64,000 bases of DNA from Anseranas semipalmata. Taxonomy: Eukaryota > Chordata > Aves > Anseriformes > Anseranatidae. The translations under genes and the position numbers were made by a program. Within the stretch, counting starts at the first letter, position 1, and every line of letters starts with the position of its first letter. The notes under the pieces were generated by a model. That model made no database searches. It had not been told where the DNA came from and was given only the letters and a program-made list of their open reading frames with translations. The stretch lies in assembly GCA_013399115.1 (NCBI GenBank), contig VXAA01003849.1, positions 606,338 to 670,337 of the forward strand, in the 5' to 3' direction. This document shows, piece after piece, positions 47,951 through 62,273 of the stretch.

Positions 47951-50584
47951 AAATTAAACTCAAACTAATTTAGAAAATGATGTTTCAACCCAAGCTAGAA
48001 AGTCATTTACTGTCTCCTGAATCAGACTCTTCTCTCTTATGTTGTCTCCAGCATAGCTGCCATTAATTTTTATTAATTAATGGTACATGTTTCTAATGTG
48101 GTCTGTTTTGTGGCCAGTTAGTACACAGGTTCCTTTTGTGTTGCTGCTGTATACTCACAAGTAATAAATTATATGTTTAAAAAGGGCTGTAATAGAACTT
48201 ACACTCAAAATACATCATGACAGACAACAGGTGGGCACAACAGACAAACTGAAGGGGGATGAGGGATGGTACAATAGAAAGTAGGACTGAAATGTTCCTA
48301 TTGAATATAATAAGGATACCATCTGTCCAGACATGGCTGAATGTACTGTGGGGGCTTTTCAGCAAGATGGACTGCTCTAGCAGAAGGCTCAGAAGTAGCG
48401 TTAGAAACGACAAGAAGAAATTTTTGTTTAATTGTCAAAGAATCAGACTCAACAAAGGAGGTTACCACAAATCTTTGAATGCAGAGAGTATATGCACAGA
48501 ATCCAGGTCTACATAAATATAAATATTTTCAACATCTTTATTTGAGAGGATGTTGGCTGTAAGGATGTTCAGCCCTTAGAGAAGTTGAACTGAGTCATTA
48601 AAGTTACTCCTTGAAAACCTTACCTAGAAATGGGTACTTATTTTCTGTAACAGATACTTCCAGAAAAAATCTGATCAATAATGAATGTTTTATCATTGGC
48701 TCTAAGAAAAGATGGGGTACCTCCCTTACCATTTAAAATAAGTTCAGAATGAGTATACAGTGAGAATGGCTGCTTCTACTACTAAGTGCACTTTAGAGAA
48801 GAATGCTATTGCTTCCTTTCCATTCACTTGGAAGGGCAGAGTGTATCTAAACCCACTGAAAGATGCCCTGCTTTCAAATTCTTATTGACATCCTGAATTT
48901 GCTGGGTACTTTTCACGTTTTCAGACACTGTTTTACAAGAGTCTGGTTAATTATTTTAAAAAGATAAGGACAGTAAAAGACAAAATGAGCCAGATAAACA
49001 TCCCTAAGAACAAGTTGTGGTATTTGGGATATAGGAATATAGTATTTTTTTATACATATCAGAATATTCAATGACAATAATGATGATTTTATATATATAT
49101 ATATATAAATTATATATAATATGTATTATATATTATTTATTTGTTTGCTTGCTTATATAGCCATCTCAACTGGCTATGCCAGATAACCTGCAATGATTCC
49201 AGTATTTCTGGGAAAGGGTCTTTGCAGGACTGGGGAAAATAATCTTAGACTATGTGCAATGGTATGCAGTCATGAACATGCATGTTGATATCTCTGTCTG
49301 TAGCTGTATGCAGAAAAAGTATATGAAAGCTGATAGTTTCAAACTTTTATGTGTCATCCTCATCTCAGATGGCATTTAATGTGCACTGAATATGGTGCAG
49401 ACTCTTTCTAGAGGTTGTTAAGAAGCACAGGCAGTGTTTGCTAATATGCTCATATACACAGGTGCTGTGTAGAAGTACACTGTGCAAACTGCAGTGTGGG
49501 TCATTTGAAAAACAGAATTTGTCTGGTGAGTCCAGTGAGCAGCAGATCAGGGCAATACCATTCCTCTTCAGTCCTGTTTAAAGGCACAGTAGTTGTTTCT
49601 GAAGAGTTTTACAATAACCGAAGAAAAGCTTTGTGTTTCCCAGCAAATAGTTAAAAGTCCTTGAGTGAAGTACTGCGTTTGTCTGGGGGAGAACAAAGGT
49701 CCTTCTGCTGCAGTAAGGCAAGACAGGCACCAATGGGAATTTTCCCCACACTGAAAGCCCAAGCCTGGGCCAACGGTGTAGTTTTTTCAGAGGATGCATA
49801 AGTCAGTTTGTGTTAGCATCATGGCTCATGGTCCTTGGCACAGGAAGAAGGATTAAAAAAAAATTCTTAATACATTTCTCAGGGCCCACAGGTTTTTACA
49901 TTATCGTCTGTATACCTGCCTGCCTCTCAGTGTGTCCAGTTATCAGTCTTAGTGTGGCCTTCCTGTAATGCTGTGTGTTTATAATTTGAGCAGTTTTTTG
50001 TCTGCTTTTTTTTTTTTTTTTCTGTAGAAACCTAATGAATATATAATGCAAACTGAGGAGTTTGTAACATCCCCACAATTTGGATATATTAACATACATT
50101 GGTGATGCTCTTCCTTGCCCAGTCAGTTACTTACTTAGAGTTGTTGTATTTTTCCTAAAAATTGAACAGTCGCAATCCCAATGCAAATGTTACGCAGTTT
50201 TAATTTATCATTATTTATGAAAGGAGAAATATTGATTGCAAAACATAAGTGACTGCAGATCGCTTCCTTTGTTTCTGACTGTGTTTGGCATCACCATCTC
50301 AGTTCTTAGACTGTGACTCTTTTTATTCTTCTCTACGAGGCACATTTCATATTGTACTACTGAGATGTACAGCTGTGTTTAGTGGCTCCATCCTCACACA
50401 TTTAAGAATAGCTGTGCCTGATTTTTTTGAGATTGTGCCAATATTCCAAATGGCTTCTCTTTTGTTTTTGAGAAGTTAAAGCTTAATTTTGGCATTTATC
50501 AGTTCTGAAGCTATGTTTGGTTTCAACAGCTTTCTTGTAAGATTCGTCATCTGAAGTAACCCGCCGTAATTACAGGAATTTGTC
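47951..50584. other. Non-coding stretch with AT-rich simple repeat
   Basis: An AT-rich simple-sequence patch lies at 49086-49140 ((TA)n then TATAATATG words), with a 14-T run near 50010-50022. At 50181-50188 is an exact octamer, ATGCAAAT, in a motif-dense block (50160-50270) with TTATTTATGA and ATTGATTG words. No gene recognised. Confidence 0.5.
49086..49140. repeat. AT-rich low-complexity / (TA)n
   Basis: TA alternation followed by decayed TATAAT/TATTAT words. Confidence 0.9.
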
Positions 50585-50745
50585 AGGCTGTGGCTGATCA
50601 CCTTACTCACGTGGCCTCCGAGCACGGCGGGGCAGGACGCGAGGCGGCGGCGGCTGTGCCCCCGCGTAGGCCGCTCCCCCCGGGACGTCCCCAGGCCGCC
50701 CCGCGCCGTGTGCGATGCCAGCAGCACCCCACCGCCGAGGCTGGG
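50585..50745. promoter_or_regulatory. Short CpG-dense island
   Basis: About 160 bases with roughly 20 CpG dinucleotides, abrupt on both sides and set in AT-rich DNA. Words such as GGCGGCGGCGG and CCCCCCGGGACGTCCCC (a C/G-rich near-palindrome around GGGACGTCCC) are typical of promoter islands. There is no LTR or CR1 signature. Minus-strand frame 50476-50727 crosses it but has no domain. It may be the start of an unannotated transcript or an orphan regulatory CpG island. Confidence 0.45.
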
Positions 50746-50918
50746 TGATCTTCAGTCAGTCGTTACGGCCCCTCATTGCTTGTTGTTCAAGCTGTGTGTC
50801 ACAGCCAGTCACAACAGTTACTTCAAGCAAATTTTCACACTCTTTGGCTCAAACTGCTGGCAGCATTCCTAAAGACTCTGAGGAAATAATTCCACAAAGT
50901 GGCATAAATTAATGTGAC

Positions 50919-50939
50919 TAATTAACATGATGTTAATTA
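50919..50939. promoter_or_regulatory. Perfect homeodomain-type palindrome
   Basis: TAATTAACAT at 50919-50928, one G, then ATGTTAATTA at 50930-50939, an exact inverted repeat. Each arm carries TAATTA, the core of paired and Antennapedia-class homeodomain sites, plus a GTTAA half-site. It lies about 175 bases beyond the CpG island. Binding is inferred. Confidence 0.5.
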
Positions 50940-53900
50940 TTTGTAAATTGTATGTTTGGATACACATTACTTGAGAGGCATATGTTACATTCAATGTTTA
51001 CTGAAACAAGTGACTGCTAATCGCATCTCCTGAGTGTTCCTTTCACAACAGTCAGCAAATAGAGGCTTCTCTAAAAATAAAAATTGTGTCCTGAGGGAAT
51101 GCGTGAACTATAGCACACAATGAAATGAGTAACTGGAGTAGAGTTACCTTCGTGTTGGCCTGAGAAACATATTGTAGCTAGTTTTGTAGGTGCTAACAAC
51201 TTCCACCTCACGTGTTATTCAGGACATATGTAGTATATTAGCGGAGTGTTTTTAAATGGTCCTTCTAAAAGCCTGTGGAAAAAAGAAATGGATCTCATGT
51301 AATTACAAGTTGCACACAAGGACAAGACCTTAATTCAGGGCTGAAAAAGTAGTAGCTTTTGTTGTTGTTGTTGTTTTCCAAACCGGGGAGTCCTGGGTGT
51401 AGTGATGGAAGAGCCCTCCTGGATCATTAGCACGGCACTGGAGTGGGAAGTGCCAGGAGGGCATGAGTACAACACGCTCAGTAACCTGCTGCTCTCTCAG
51501 CGTGAGAGCCTCATGTGGTGGGTTACGCCGATGGATCACGCTTGTGTCCATCGCTGCTAGCTGCTTTATGAACAGGGAATTTGGTCTTGAGGAAGGATGT
51601 GGACAATGCTGAAGGTGCGTAACAGGCAAATGCAGTAAATCCAATGTTGTAGAACAGACCACCACATCATATAATCCCTTTATTAAATTGGTCAAGCTGC
51701 ATTATTTATGATTTTTTTCTCATTAGTTCTACTGGAAGGTTATTTTAGAATACAAGGTGGTAATGCTTAGAGACTCTTCTGTAATTTCTAGATTACATTT
51801 CTTTTTGATTGCTTAGAGCGATTTTTTTGTCACATCAACATTCTATTTAGATTAAATAGTTCTTTTACCTCTCCCGTGTTTTCCCCTGATTTCTTTTACA
51901 TCACATCTTTCAGACTGCAGGTCCGTGGAAGTTTAATTACTTGAAATGCTGGGTTATTTGCCTCCCACAGCAGCTCCCTAAACTCAAGCGCCGCCTGACT
52001 GCACATGCGCTAGTGGTGGTGCAAAGGAGAGGGAGGGACCACATCACTGGAATAGAAAGACAGAAAGAGATAATAGATAGAAAAAAGGACAAGCATATGG
52101 TAGCTGTGAATTACATCAGCTTAAGCTGCCATGGTGCAACACCTTCAAGCTTCACTTCTCTAAACTGGAAACTTTAGCTCTTATTTAATCTCTTCTCATA
52201 AAATGAGCCCTTCTGATCAAACCCTTCTCTTCCTCTGTGCTAGTTTAAGTTCAGGTGTTGTGTAGCTGTGAGGCTATGGGTTGCTGTACCCCAGTATAGA
52301 TGGCCAGTGACATTGAAAGCACCCTCCTGTTGCCCACTGTGGCCTCCAGCTACCACTCCAGAAGACTGCGGGTCTCCCAGAGGTCTGTGGCATTTGTGCC
52401 AGCCCTGTGGGAACATCTCAGATACCCCACAGCACCTCAGATGGCGCTAGACACTTCACATTTGGCCACCTGAATCAAGCCCTGCGTAACTGGCAGGTTT
52501 ATGTGTAGACTTTCATCTCCTGCCATGAGATGTATGTTATTCCTGAGTCAGCAACCTCAATATTATTGAAATATTGTTGATTTATTTATTTTTTTAATCT
52601 CTATCATTTGAAAGCAAACACTGTCTTGAGAATTGCTGGAATCTTTTGTGCACAGAATAAGTCTCCATTTCATAAACTATGCAGCTGGCAGCTGCAGGAA
52701 GCTCCTTCTCCAAGAGATGTACTTTAGTGGCCAGAACTGAAGGGGAGAACATGGTCAGTACAGCAGAACATTTGGTGACTGAGGTGACTGATCTAGCGAC
52801 CTCTGATGTATTTATTGCATGAGAAATACCAATTTTTGAGAAATGGATTTTCTATCATAGTAACAACCACATCCTGGATACCAGGGAAACCTTTGCATGT
52901 TATTCTTTCTCTCCGTCCTGCCATACTTCCTATTCTTGCTTCAGTGCATCAAGGCATAAGACCTTCCCGGTAAAGAAAAAGGTTTCGACTTTTATTTAAC
53001 ACAGGCAAATAACATGTTTCCCTAACCTCCTTTTTCTTTCAGAAAGGCAGAAAATGCTTTTGCCAAAAGTTAAAAAATAAAATTTCATCTGAGGCAAACA
53101 TCTAGCCTGGAAAATTTCAGCAAAATAATTACAGCTTAGCAAAGATATAAGCAACTGAAACCAAAGTATTATATTAAAAAATATTAAGCAAACTTAACCG
53201 GAGCTCATATCTATAATAAAAATGTACGCATGCATACATATGTATATACTGTGCTATTTTCTTATATATGTAATGAATAATGCAGTTCATTATTTTTGGA
53301 ACTGTGTCATTTGCAATACTCTTTCAAGCCAGCTCCTGAATTCAATGGCACTCATTGTATATGTAAAGTTTAATACATGCATAACTCTTTTGCAGGATCA
53401 TATTCTACAATATTAATGCAATATTCACATTATGAATTTACCTGCCTGAAAATCCAGAATATTTTAAAATATGGCTGCACACATAGTAGCAATTAAATTA
53501 CAAACCCTAGCATTCTACATTTTCATGCTTTCTTTGTGTAAACTAGTTGCATTATATTAGAAAAAAAAAGGTAAAATGTAACTCCTTTTTCTTTTCAAAA
53601 ATAAGTTATTGTGGCTTTATAGTTTTGTTGTTTTTTTTCCCTTCTGGAAGAGGAAGGGAAGGGAACATATGTTCAAATGCAGGTTTTACATTTTGCTTGT
53701 TTAGGGTGTATTTCAACAGCTGGGTGCACGAATCCTCTACTGGCAAGGCTAGGATGGCAACCACACTTGCTGTTGTACTTGGGTGCACGTGTTCAGAAGG
53801 CTGTTTTGGGTCCTTCGTTGGCTTAGCTCTACTTGAATAAGCAGGTACTCTGAAAATGTCTTTTGTGACCAGGAGTCTGATCTGTTTGAACTGTCTTGCG

Positions 53901-56900
53901 TGTTAAGTTACAGGGAAAACTCTATGCATGGAACTATGCAAGGGTAACCAAGACAGAGATTTGGTGCTGAAGTCATACAGAGTACAGTAAAGAAGTTATT
54001 TTCAGAAAGTTACAACTTCCAGCCACATTTCAAAAGAACTTAGAAGGGCTTTATTATGCCAGAGTTCACAGTAACTCAGAATTCTCCGTACAATGCATTT
54101 TTAGATAAATGGAAATAGGTGAGTACAGGGAAAAGTTTTTGTTCTATAAAAACAAAAATGCAATTTTTGAGGTTTTGCACTCATGCTGAAATCATATTAA
54201 GGCTTTTGAAAAGAGAAACAATCATGAAAGAAGGTTAAGAATTATATAAGAATAATGACTAACAGCAGGTCTTTAAGCTGTGAAGTCTATTTCAAATAGG
54301 AATGTTTATACATCTCTTTCTTAGCTGAAATGTTTCTGTTAAGATTTAGGTATTTCCTACATGTTTCTGACATTGGTCAGACAACAACAGAAAACTATGA
54401 TAACTCAAAATATTTCCACAGGAAAAAAATAAGTGCATTTTTGAAAATTAAAAGATAATTATTATCCTTCACTCATATATCCCTTTCAGGCAGGCAATTG
54501 CTATCTGACTGAGACAGCAATTGAATCAATTACACTGGTTAAGCCACCCTTTAAAAAGTGAGAAGATGTAAGGGTAGGTCTTTTGTTGTGTGGCTGTGCT
54601 CAGTCATGCGAAACAGAGCTCCTGCTCACAATAAAACAAAACCAAGTTAGGATAGGACAGGAGATAAATAACAGAAATGGCAGAGAAGAAATTGCAACCT
54701 GCAGGCAGAATTAATCATTAGAGATGGTATTTGGAGATACCATGGAAATATGTCTAGAGAAGTCCCATGGACTTTCCATTGAGTGTGCATGCTAAGGAGT
54801 GTGGGTTTCTGAAGCTGCTCTCCCCAGCTGCATAGTCCTTCACGTCTAACACCTTGCCCAGGAAGTAGGTCAGCTGGAAGGAAAGATTTGGCTTGTCTGA
54901 TGGCCTCTCCATCTTGCAGTGTTGAGTTTTCACTAGAAGTTTCAAGCACATCCCAACTGTGACTAGTTGGAGGAGAGGACGGGCTGAGACACTGAGGAGT
55001 CAGCCATATGATGTGCATGTAATTTTAAGAACCTGACTTAGACCCTAAAGGTCTGTCAGGGAAAACTGACTTTCATCCAACTACTTCTTATTTGTAATTT
55101 TCTTTTTCATGGTGACTATATTGACTGTGTTGAAGAGCACAAATGAACCACTGTGAATTGCCTCTTGTGAAGGTCTGCGATGTAAAACTAGGAGCCAGGA
55201 CTTGGTAATCCCACAGATTTCAGTGGGAGTTTGACTACAACCCAGAACATCAAGACACAACAGGAAATCCAGATTTCTTTCTGAATTCTTCCAATCTCCA
55301 AGTGATATTAACAGTTTGACATCTTTAAAATATCCCTAAAGAATTACATCTGAGGAGAACTGCAAGAATCCTGCATATATATTATGAAATTTGTAACCAA
55401 AGCTAGCGCAATCCCAAACTGCACTAAGGATAGTTGGTACCAAATGTTGTTGAATTATTTTGCAGTGTTGAAATAATTGCAGACCCACAACTTCTCCAGC
55501 ATTTTCTAGGGAATAATTTACATTTCAAAACTGTGAGTTCTGGTTTTGTTTTACTTTCCTTGATGTTTTATATTATTTTAAACTTTTACCTTGATTTTAT
55601 ACTATTTGTAACTTTTTATGCTCCTTGGCATTTGTTAAAAATTTTCAGCTTCACAACAACTGCAGCTATAAAGTCATCATGTGTACAGTTGCATTCATCA
55701 CATAAGTACAGTTGAATTCTAGCTGTAAGGTTTATGATGATGATGCAAATCCTCAAAAAAAAAAAAAAAATCAAGCATTGGATTTCTAGAAAAATTGTGT
55801 TACTACTATATATCAAGGAAAGTCACCAAAACTAAACATTAGCGGCTTTCAATGTGTATTTTAATGCATACCAACAATCAACCTGCCTTCTGGAGTCACT
55901 ACTGCAATCTCAAGTCCAAAAGGTGTTTTCTGCAATGAAAAATGATAGCATTAGATTTCCAAGAGTCTCCCTAGAGTGTTGGCAGAAGGTTGCCTGCAGG
56001 TAAAGCCACTGAGAGTAGACCCCACAGTAACATGTAGAAGTGAGGACAAGCAGAAGCTTAAGGAGGCTGGTGGCTTTTTTTTCCTTAAAGGTTGATTTTA
56101 TTTGTGGGACAGGAATGGAAGAATCTCCAACAGCTTTTGGTGAATCTTTTCACCAAAGGGTCAGATTAGGCTTCTAAAGTTGTCAGTACCTCTCTAGCAA
56201 TTGCTGTCTCTTAAGGAGCTTAAAGTTCAAGTCAGCACCTTGGGTTCCATATTAATTTCCCACTGTCAGGTTAAGGTGAGTTATTTTAGAATGTTTTCCA
56301 CATACTGGCAAAAATTGTGCCAATATATTAGAATTTTAAATTTAGGATATACTTACAAAAATAATCAACTAAGGTAAAGTGCAAGCATATGACTTTTTGT
56401 CTATACATTACCTCTCTTCTAGGAGTGTTTCTGTTTGTATGTTATATCCTTAGGAATATGCATGTCCCTTCACACAAAACCAGAAAACCCTCTCTTGCTA
56501 CATCCATAGTCTTGTTCCTCCCTTCTCTGCCTGGTGTGTGACATGCATACATGACAGAATACACCCACCAGCCTTTCTGGTTTCATGTGACAAGACACAG
56601 CTACAGCTGTCGTTAGAGCATGTATTTGCACTGTGCATCTCAAGAAAATGGGTTTCGGGCATGTAACCTTTCCAGCATGGAAAACCACCCCAGCATCTCT
56701 ACATTAAAATTAGATTTGTTCAGAAAGTCATGTGAATGTGAAGTTTAAATCCTAGCTGTATTCCTAAAAAAAATGTAATGACATAATATTCAGTGATCTA
56801 TTTTAAGAATTTTGGTATAATACTTGCAAAATTTGCCTATCCGTTACTGAGATTTCTCTAATTGAGAGATGTTGTTTAAAAGTTCAACAGTGATGCTACT

Positions 56901-59900
56901 TGCTTGATTTATAGTCCATCCTTGTCCCTAGCTTTGGCCTGCAATGGGATTTATTTTGTGGTCTATTGTTAAATACCAGCATAATGGATACCGCAGCTGC
57001 AGTGGACAGCTGTAATTTTTGCTGACTTCTCTCTTGGTGTGTGACTTAGCAATGCAGTTAGGTACTCAACCCATGTGTTTTGGAAATGAATTTGAAAAAC
57101 ATAAGTGTATATATCATTTAATTAACAATAGGCAATGTTTATTCTTTTGAACTTCACACTGTTGAAAAAGAAACAGAACATGTGTCTGTTTTGAATTTAA
57201 TATTGGCATTCCCTATGCGCATAATGAGAGAATGTATAGGACAGCTGGTTTAGATGTATACAGAATGTAAACCCTCAGTGGAGTGTTTAAATTTCTGAAA
57301 CTACATTTAATTTTAAAGACTCTTGAAAGGTAAAATACTCACAAAATGCTGGAGTCATATGATCTTACTACAAAGGCTGCAGGAATATGGTATCTATTAG
57401 CCAGGATCCTTAGTACCTAACACTGTGTTTTGGTGTTTGAAGAAGGGAAATTCTCTTTCTTGCCATCATTTCCCAACCAACCCCTTTTTTTCCCTGTACA
57501 AAAGCTTTAGAAAATATCTTCAGCATCCCCAAGCTCAAATTCAATGGGTAAACCAGTTTTTCACTAGAATATCCCAACGCATTCAACTTGTCATGTTGTA
57601 TGTGGGAGCTTATCTATGGACCCGATACCTCATATAATTGAACAGGAATTGTGTGCTGCTATTGTTGTGGTTTGTACTTAGAACAGTTAATACCCACTTA
57701 CAGTTAACTTGCTTGAAAAGCTGAATATGTTCTTCCAAACAACTTGTACTGTGAGGTCATCTGCAAGCACGAGCTATCCCCATGTCATTTCTCTATGGAA
57801 CAAGAGAATAGGGAATGTGATAGATTTGCGCACATTGAAATGGAGCAATGTACCCCAAAAAACATCCCGGGTTTGGCTGTATGCACAAAAACCAGAATAT
57901 CCCTGAGAGGTAAGACAAAGACGTCACCCATCAGTTTGGCCTCTCTGTTTTGCACCAGCTATGCCAATGAACATAGCATAATCTCATAAAACAAAGCTGA
58001 ATGTTTGGACAGCATTTTGCAGGTGGCAAGCCCAGTGCTAACTACAGTTTAAATATTTAAATACTAAGTCCTCCATTGCATTAGCTATAAATCTGTTTTC
58101 TGTCAACATTCAGGCACTCCTACGTAGGATTTCAAAGAGAAATATCTGTTAATCTTGAATCTATCTCCAGGCTGCATGAGCCTCTCTGATGTATAATGTC
58201 AGGAAAATTACCACAGGACTAATGCATATCCAGCACTGAGGTATATAGCACTCACACTCCATGAGATTCAGTGGGGTAGGAAAGTACAGTGGAAATAAAA
58301 CCTTCACTCTCCCCAGGAGGAGGTGCATTGGTGTACTGGTTGGCCATTTTTAATATCATTTGGTAAATCTTGTAAATGTATTGAGAATTAGTAGTCTGTT
58401 TTTCTTGTGTTGCAACAGGAGGGCAGGTGGTTTCCTTAGCTCTTCTCTGGGTGAGAACTGATTTTTTTGCTGGCACCTTTAAAAAAAGGAGATAGTATAG
58501 GTATTTCTATATTATTATCTGATGACGGTAGCTATTTTAAAATATTCTTTATACCCTTATTGATAATTGATAAGTCAGAAAGGATGTTAGTTATCTGTTA
58601 ATGAAAAATTGAGGGTTTGGGTGTTCCTTGGAGGAATTTTGGTCAACTGTCAAGTGAATGGTTACTGGTGACACTGGACGCTTATGACACTTCTAACTAT
58701 CAGGGTCAAATTCTGTACTGTTCTCTTAAAATTCAGAGCGTAAGGCCATAAAATACAATATAATAATAAAGTTTGTTGCCTTTGATATCCATAAAATTAT
58801 GAGAGCTGAGGACATTTTGAATATACACAGTTAAAACTTTATGGCTTCAGAAAACAAGCTTTGTTGCTTTGTTGCTATGTATCAGCACATGGTTTACTGT
58901 TCCATTTTAAGTAGTTTGGTTCTTGGCTGGTTTAATTCAGAGACTATCAGTATATATATATATATTTTAAAGTGGTTCTAAATAACATTTTGGCCTAATT
59001 ATGATTTATATGACTAATATAATTAAGGTAATAACATAAGTAACACTTCTCATAAATATCCCAGGAATGGTATTATTTATTTATTTATTTGATGATATTT
59101 ATCCTTTGCACCTGTGTGCTGTTGATTTTTACTCTTAATAGTTTAATTTTGTACTCTATTGTAGAATAACATCCCATTCCCAGAAATACCTGCTATACAA
59201 TATCAAGTAGTGTGCTATGTATTCCACTCATTAAAGAATCAGTAAGCTGTTTTCCGTGTTGTAAGCAGCTCATTCAAAATAGGAGCTTGCAAAAGTAATA
59301 GTGATACATCTCCAATCTGTTTTTTCTGTTTCCCTGGATATAAAAAGAGCAGCTGGATAGAATCTGCCTGCCATGTTAAACAGTGTCCGAACAGGAACTG
59401 CTTCTCTCATAGAGAAAAGTCTAACACTTCAAGAGTTATTGAAATGTGCAGATTGTAGATTCTACTTTAGCTTTTGCTTTAATTCATTCTGTAGCTTATG
59501 TCCAGGTGTGTGTGGCTACTTTACTTGATTTTCTATGCACAGGCTTTTGAGCGTTTAAATTAAAATTAATAAATGGAAGGGAACATTAGATTTTCTAAGG
59601 AAGAATGTAAAATGAAAGTCCTGAATTCCGTCTGAGTTTTAAACTCTCTTGGGAGAGATGAAAACCCTATGAAAATATTTTTGGTGATGGTTACAATGTA
59701 CATGTTCACAATATTATACATCAAGGTGAAAGCAGTACATAAGATTTTCCAAAGAGGTCTGTGCAAGGTGAATCTGCAAATTAGATGCAAGTTATTTATT
59801 TTATTTAAAGTGTATAGCCATTTGTCACATAGCTTGGAAAAGAGCTATAAGATAGGGTATGTTGAATTTTGCACAGTTTAAAATATCTGAAGAGCATTCT

Positions 59901-62273
59901 GTTCAGGTGACATCTTCAACTCTTAAGTACAAGGTATCATCTGCATGCCAAATATAAAAATGTTAAGACAGCTATTTGGCATGCTGGCCTGTTATATGTA
60001 ATTTTTTTTTTAATTTATGTGATAACACTTGTTAGATTTGTAAAGGTCTGCCTTTGTTTTGCAGTCAAGATTTGTAGGTGAATATGTATGGAATATGCTT
60101 GTGTAGGTGTACACAGACAGACAGACTTAGACATATGTATAAAATAATGAGGTAACAGTTTATACAATAATGAGCTATTTATACTTAAATATTGGTTACA
60201 CATCCATTATGCTGTTTGACATTATATTTATATGTTTAAACCATAAATATCTCTTCTTCCATAGCAAACAGCCTACATTACTAAAAGAAATATACAGTGG
60301 AAAACCAGAAATAGTAGTTAACTGGAAGGTAAACTCAGTGAGTTAAATTCTCCCGCTTAACTCACATCCCCTCCACTGCAAGAGGATGTGAACTAACTCC
60401 ATGCAAACCACAGGTGCAGGAACTGCAGATGTTGCTATTATGGGTTCCAGCTAATCCAAGAGTCAAACTTGGTGCAGTAGATCTTATCGCAGTGGGTGAT
60501 TGCCGTATCAGTGGCTGCTCCTAGAAGCTGCCTCAGGAGACTGGGCAACACCAAGGGCACGCCTTGCAAATTAACAGAGGTGCATAATCAGGTCTGCAGA
60601 CATATGAAGTGTATGTTGAGGCCAGCTGAGGTGCAGCGTCAGGAACGGGGTCAGTGGTATCTTGTGCCATGTTGCCTTGCATTCGCCTTGAGGTACAAAA
60701 GGGCCCCAAAGAGAAACTGGCCTAGTTCAGCCCCTCCAGGCCACTGAGGAAAGGCCAGGGGGAAAGACTCCTAGAAATCATCAAAATGAAGTGGATGTGT
60801 TACAGAACCAATAACTTTTTTATCCTTGGTCTTTGTTAAGATGATCTACTTGCTTTATTTTTCTTTTGGAAGGGAATTTTAAAAAAGAATGAGTGAACAC
60901 GTACAATTTCATACTGCCTTCAGTGAGGGAGATCGGTGAAATGCAAGTGCCCACAGGATGGGTTGCAACGACAACTTTGGCGTTAGAGAAAGCGCAGGTT
61001 CCACTGATAATCCCTGTTCGGCAAATGACGAATCACTCTACCACCTGTAGTTCCTGTAGTAATAGCAAAATCTCATGTAGTAATGAACTCTGTGTTATTC
61101 TACTTATTTCTGTTGTTATCATCCATAAGGAGACATACTGGGGCCTGTCCCCATTTGCTTTCCTGCCCAGAGTACTGTAGTTCAATGCAAGAGTGCTGCT
61201 CAAAAGCACATGGAGAAGAGGTTGAAAGTCATACCAGTTACTGCTCTACAATATGATGTATAGTCTAGCTCATCACATAGAAAAAACAGGAGTTAGTCTT
61301 GTATATACAACTGTGTCAGTGATTAATATTATATGTTGCTATTGATTTATAATATTTAAACAGAAAGTAAGAGAAACTATTGTGATTATCTAGGAAACAG
61401 CTAATTTTCCTCAAATTTTTTTTCAGCTGTTCCTTACCAATGTATTTGGCAGTTGGACTTTAACACTTTCACTTCTGATACAGAAAGTGTAGGGGAAAAA
61501 TTAGATCTGCTTGATAGTCTGGCTGATAGCTCAGTTCATAAAACAATAGTTTCCATCTTTTAATTTTCTCTTCTTGGAAAAAACATGTTTAAGTTATTTT
61601 TTGCCACCATTTCTCCTGTTAAGTTTAACTTTGCCTTCATGCATGTTACAGTGTATCCCAGAAGGTCTGATTTCATTAAATAAATAATCTCAAAGCAGCA
61701 GCATCTCATAGTGTTCTGTAATGATTCTGAGAAACCAGATTAAATTTAGTGCAATGATGATGTAGGAACCCTGTCACTGTCATGAACAGATCATATTTAA
61801 ATTGTAGAAACATTTTAATATTATGGGTTTATATTAACAAAGTCCAGGGTGAAGGAAATAAATTCAAAACCTGCTCTTCAAATCTGGAAATGTCTGTCTC
61901 GGACTTACCTGAGGGGAGGAGGAAGCTGCTGCAGAAACTAACTTTATTCATGTGATAGAGAGTGACATTGCACCAGAGGAAAAGGGTCATCACTGCTGAG
62001 CTTTAAACAGTCTTTTAAACATCCTAAACCCAGATCTTTAAGTGATTTGGAGCCAAGGCTGCAACACTGACCTTAATGTAATTTTCTTGGGGGAACTGGC
62101 ATACCTAGTGGTGACAGATTTGACATATTCTTGGCAGTATTGCAAACCCTTTGGCTGGAGTAGCCTGTAGCGACCCTTCAGGAGAAGTTTGGTGGCCCCC
62201 TGTCCTGTTATCTGACTACACATGGGGTTGTCCTATGATCCAGGTAAAGCATATGGCAGGTACACGCTTGTCA
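50940..62273. other. Long non-coding stretch
   Basis: Simple repeats only: (GTT)n at about 51358-51376, a 16-A run at 55755-55770, (TA)n at 58950-58965 and (TTTA)n at 59076-59090. The largest frames are 123 codons (54647-55018, -) and 121 codons (51330-51695, -), both without motifs. The part at about 52240-52500 is less AT-rich but matches nothing I know. No gene, RNA gene or transposon recognised. Confidence 0.5.
58950..58965. repeat. (TA)n dinucleotide repeat
   Basis: Short perfect TA alternation. Confidence 0.85.
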
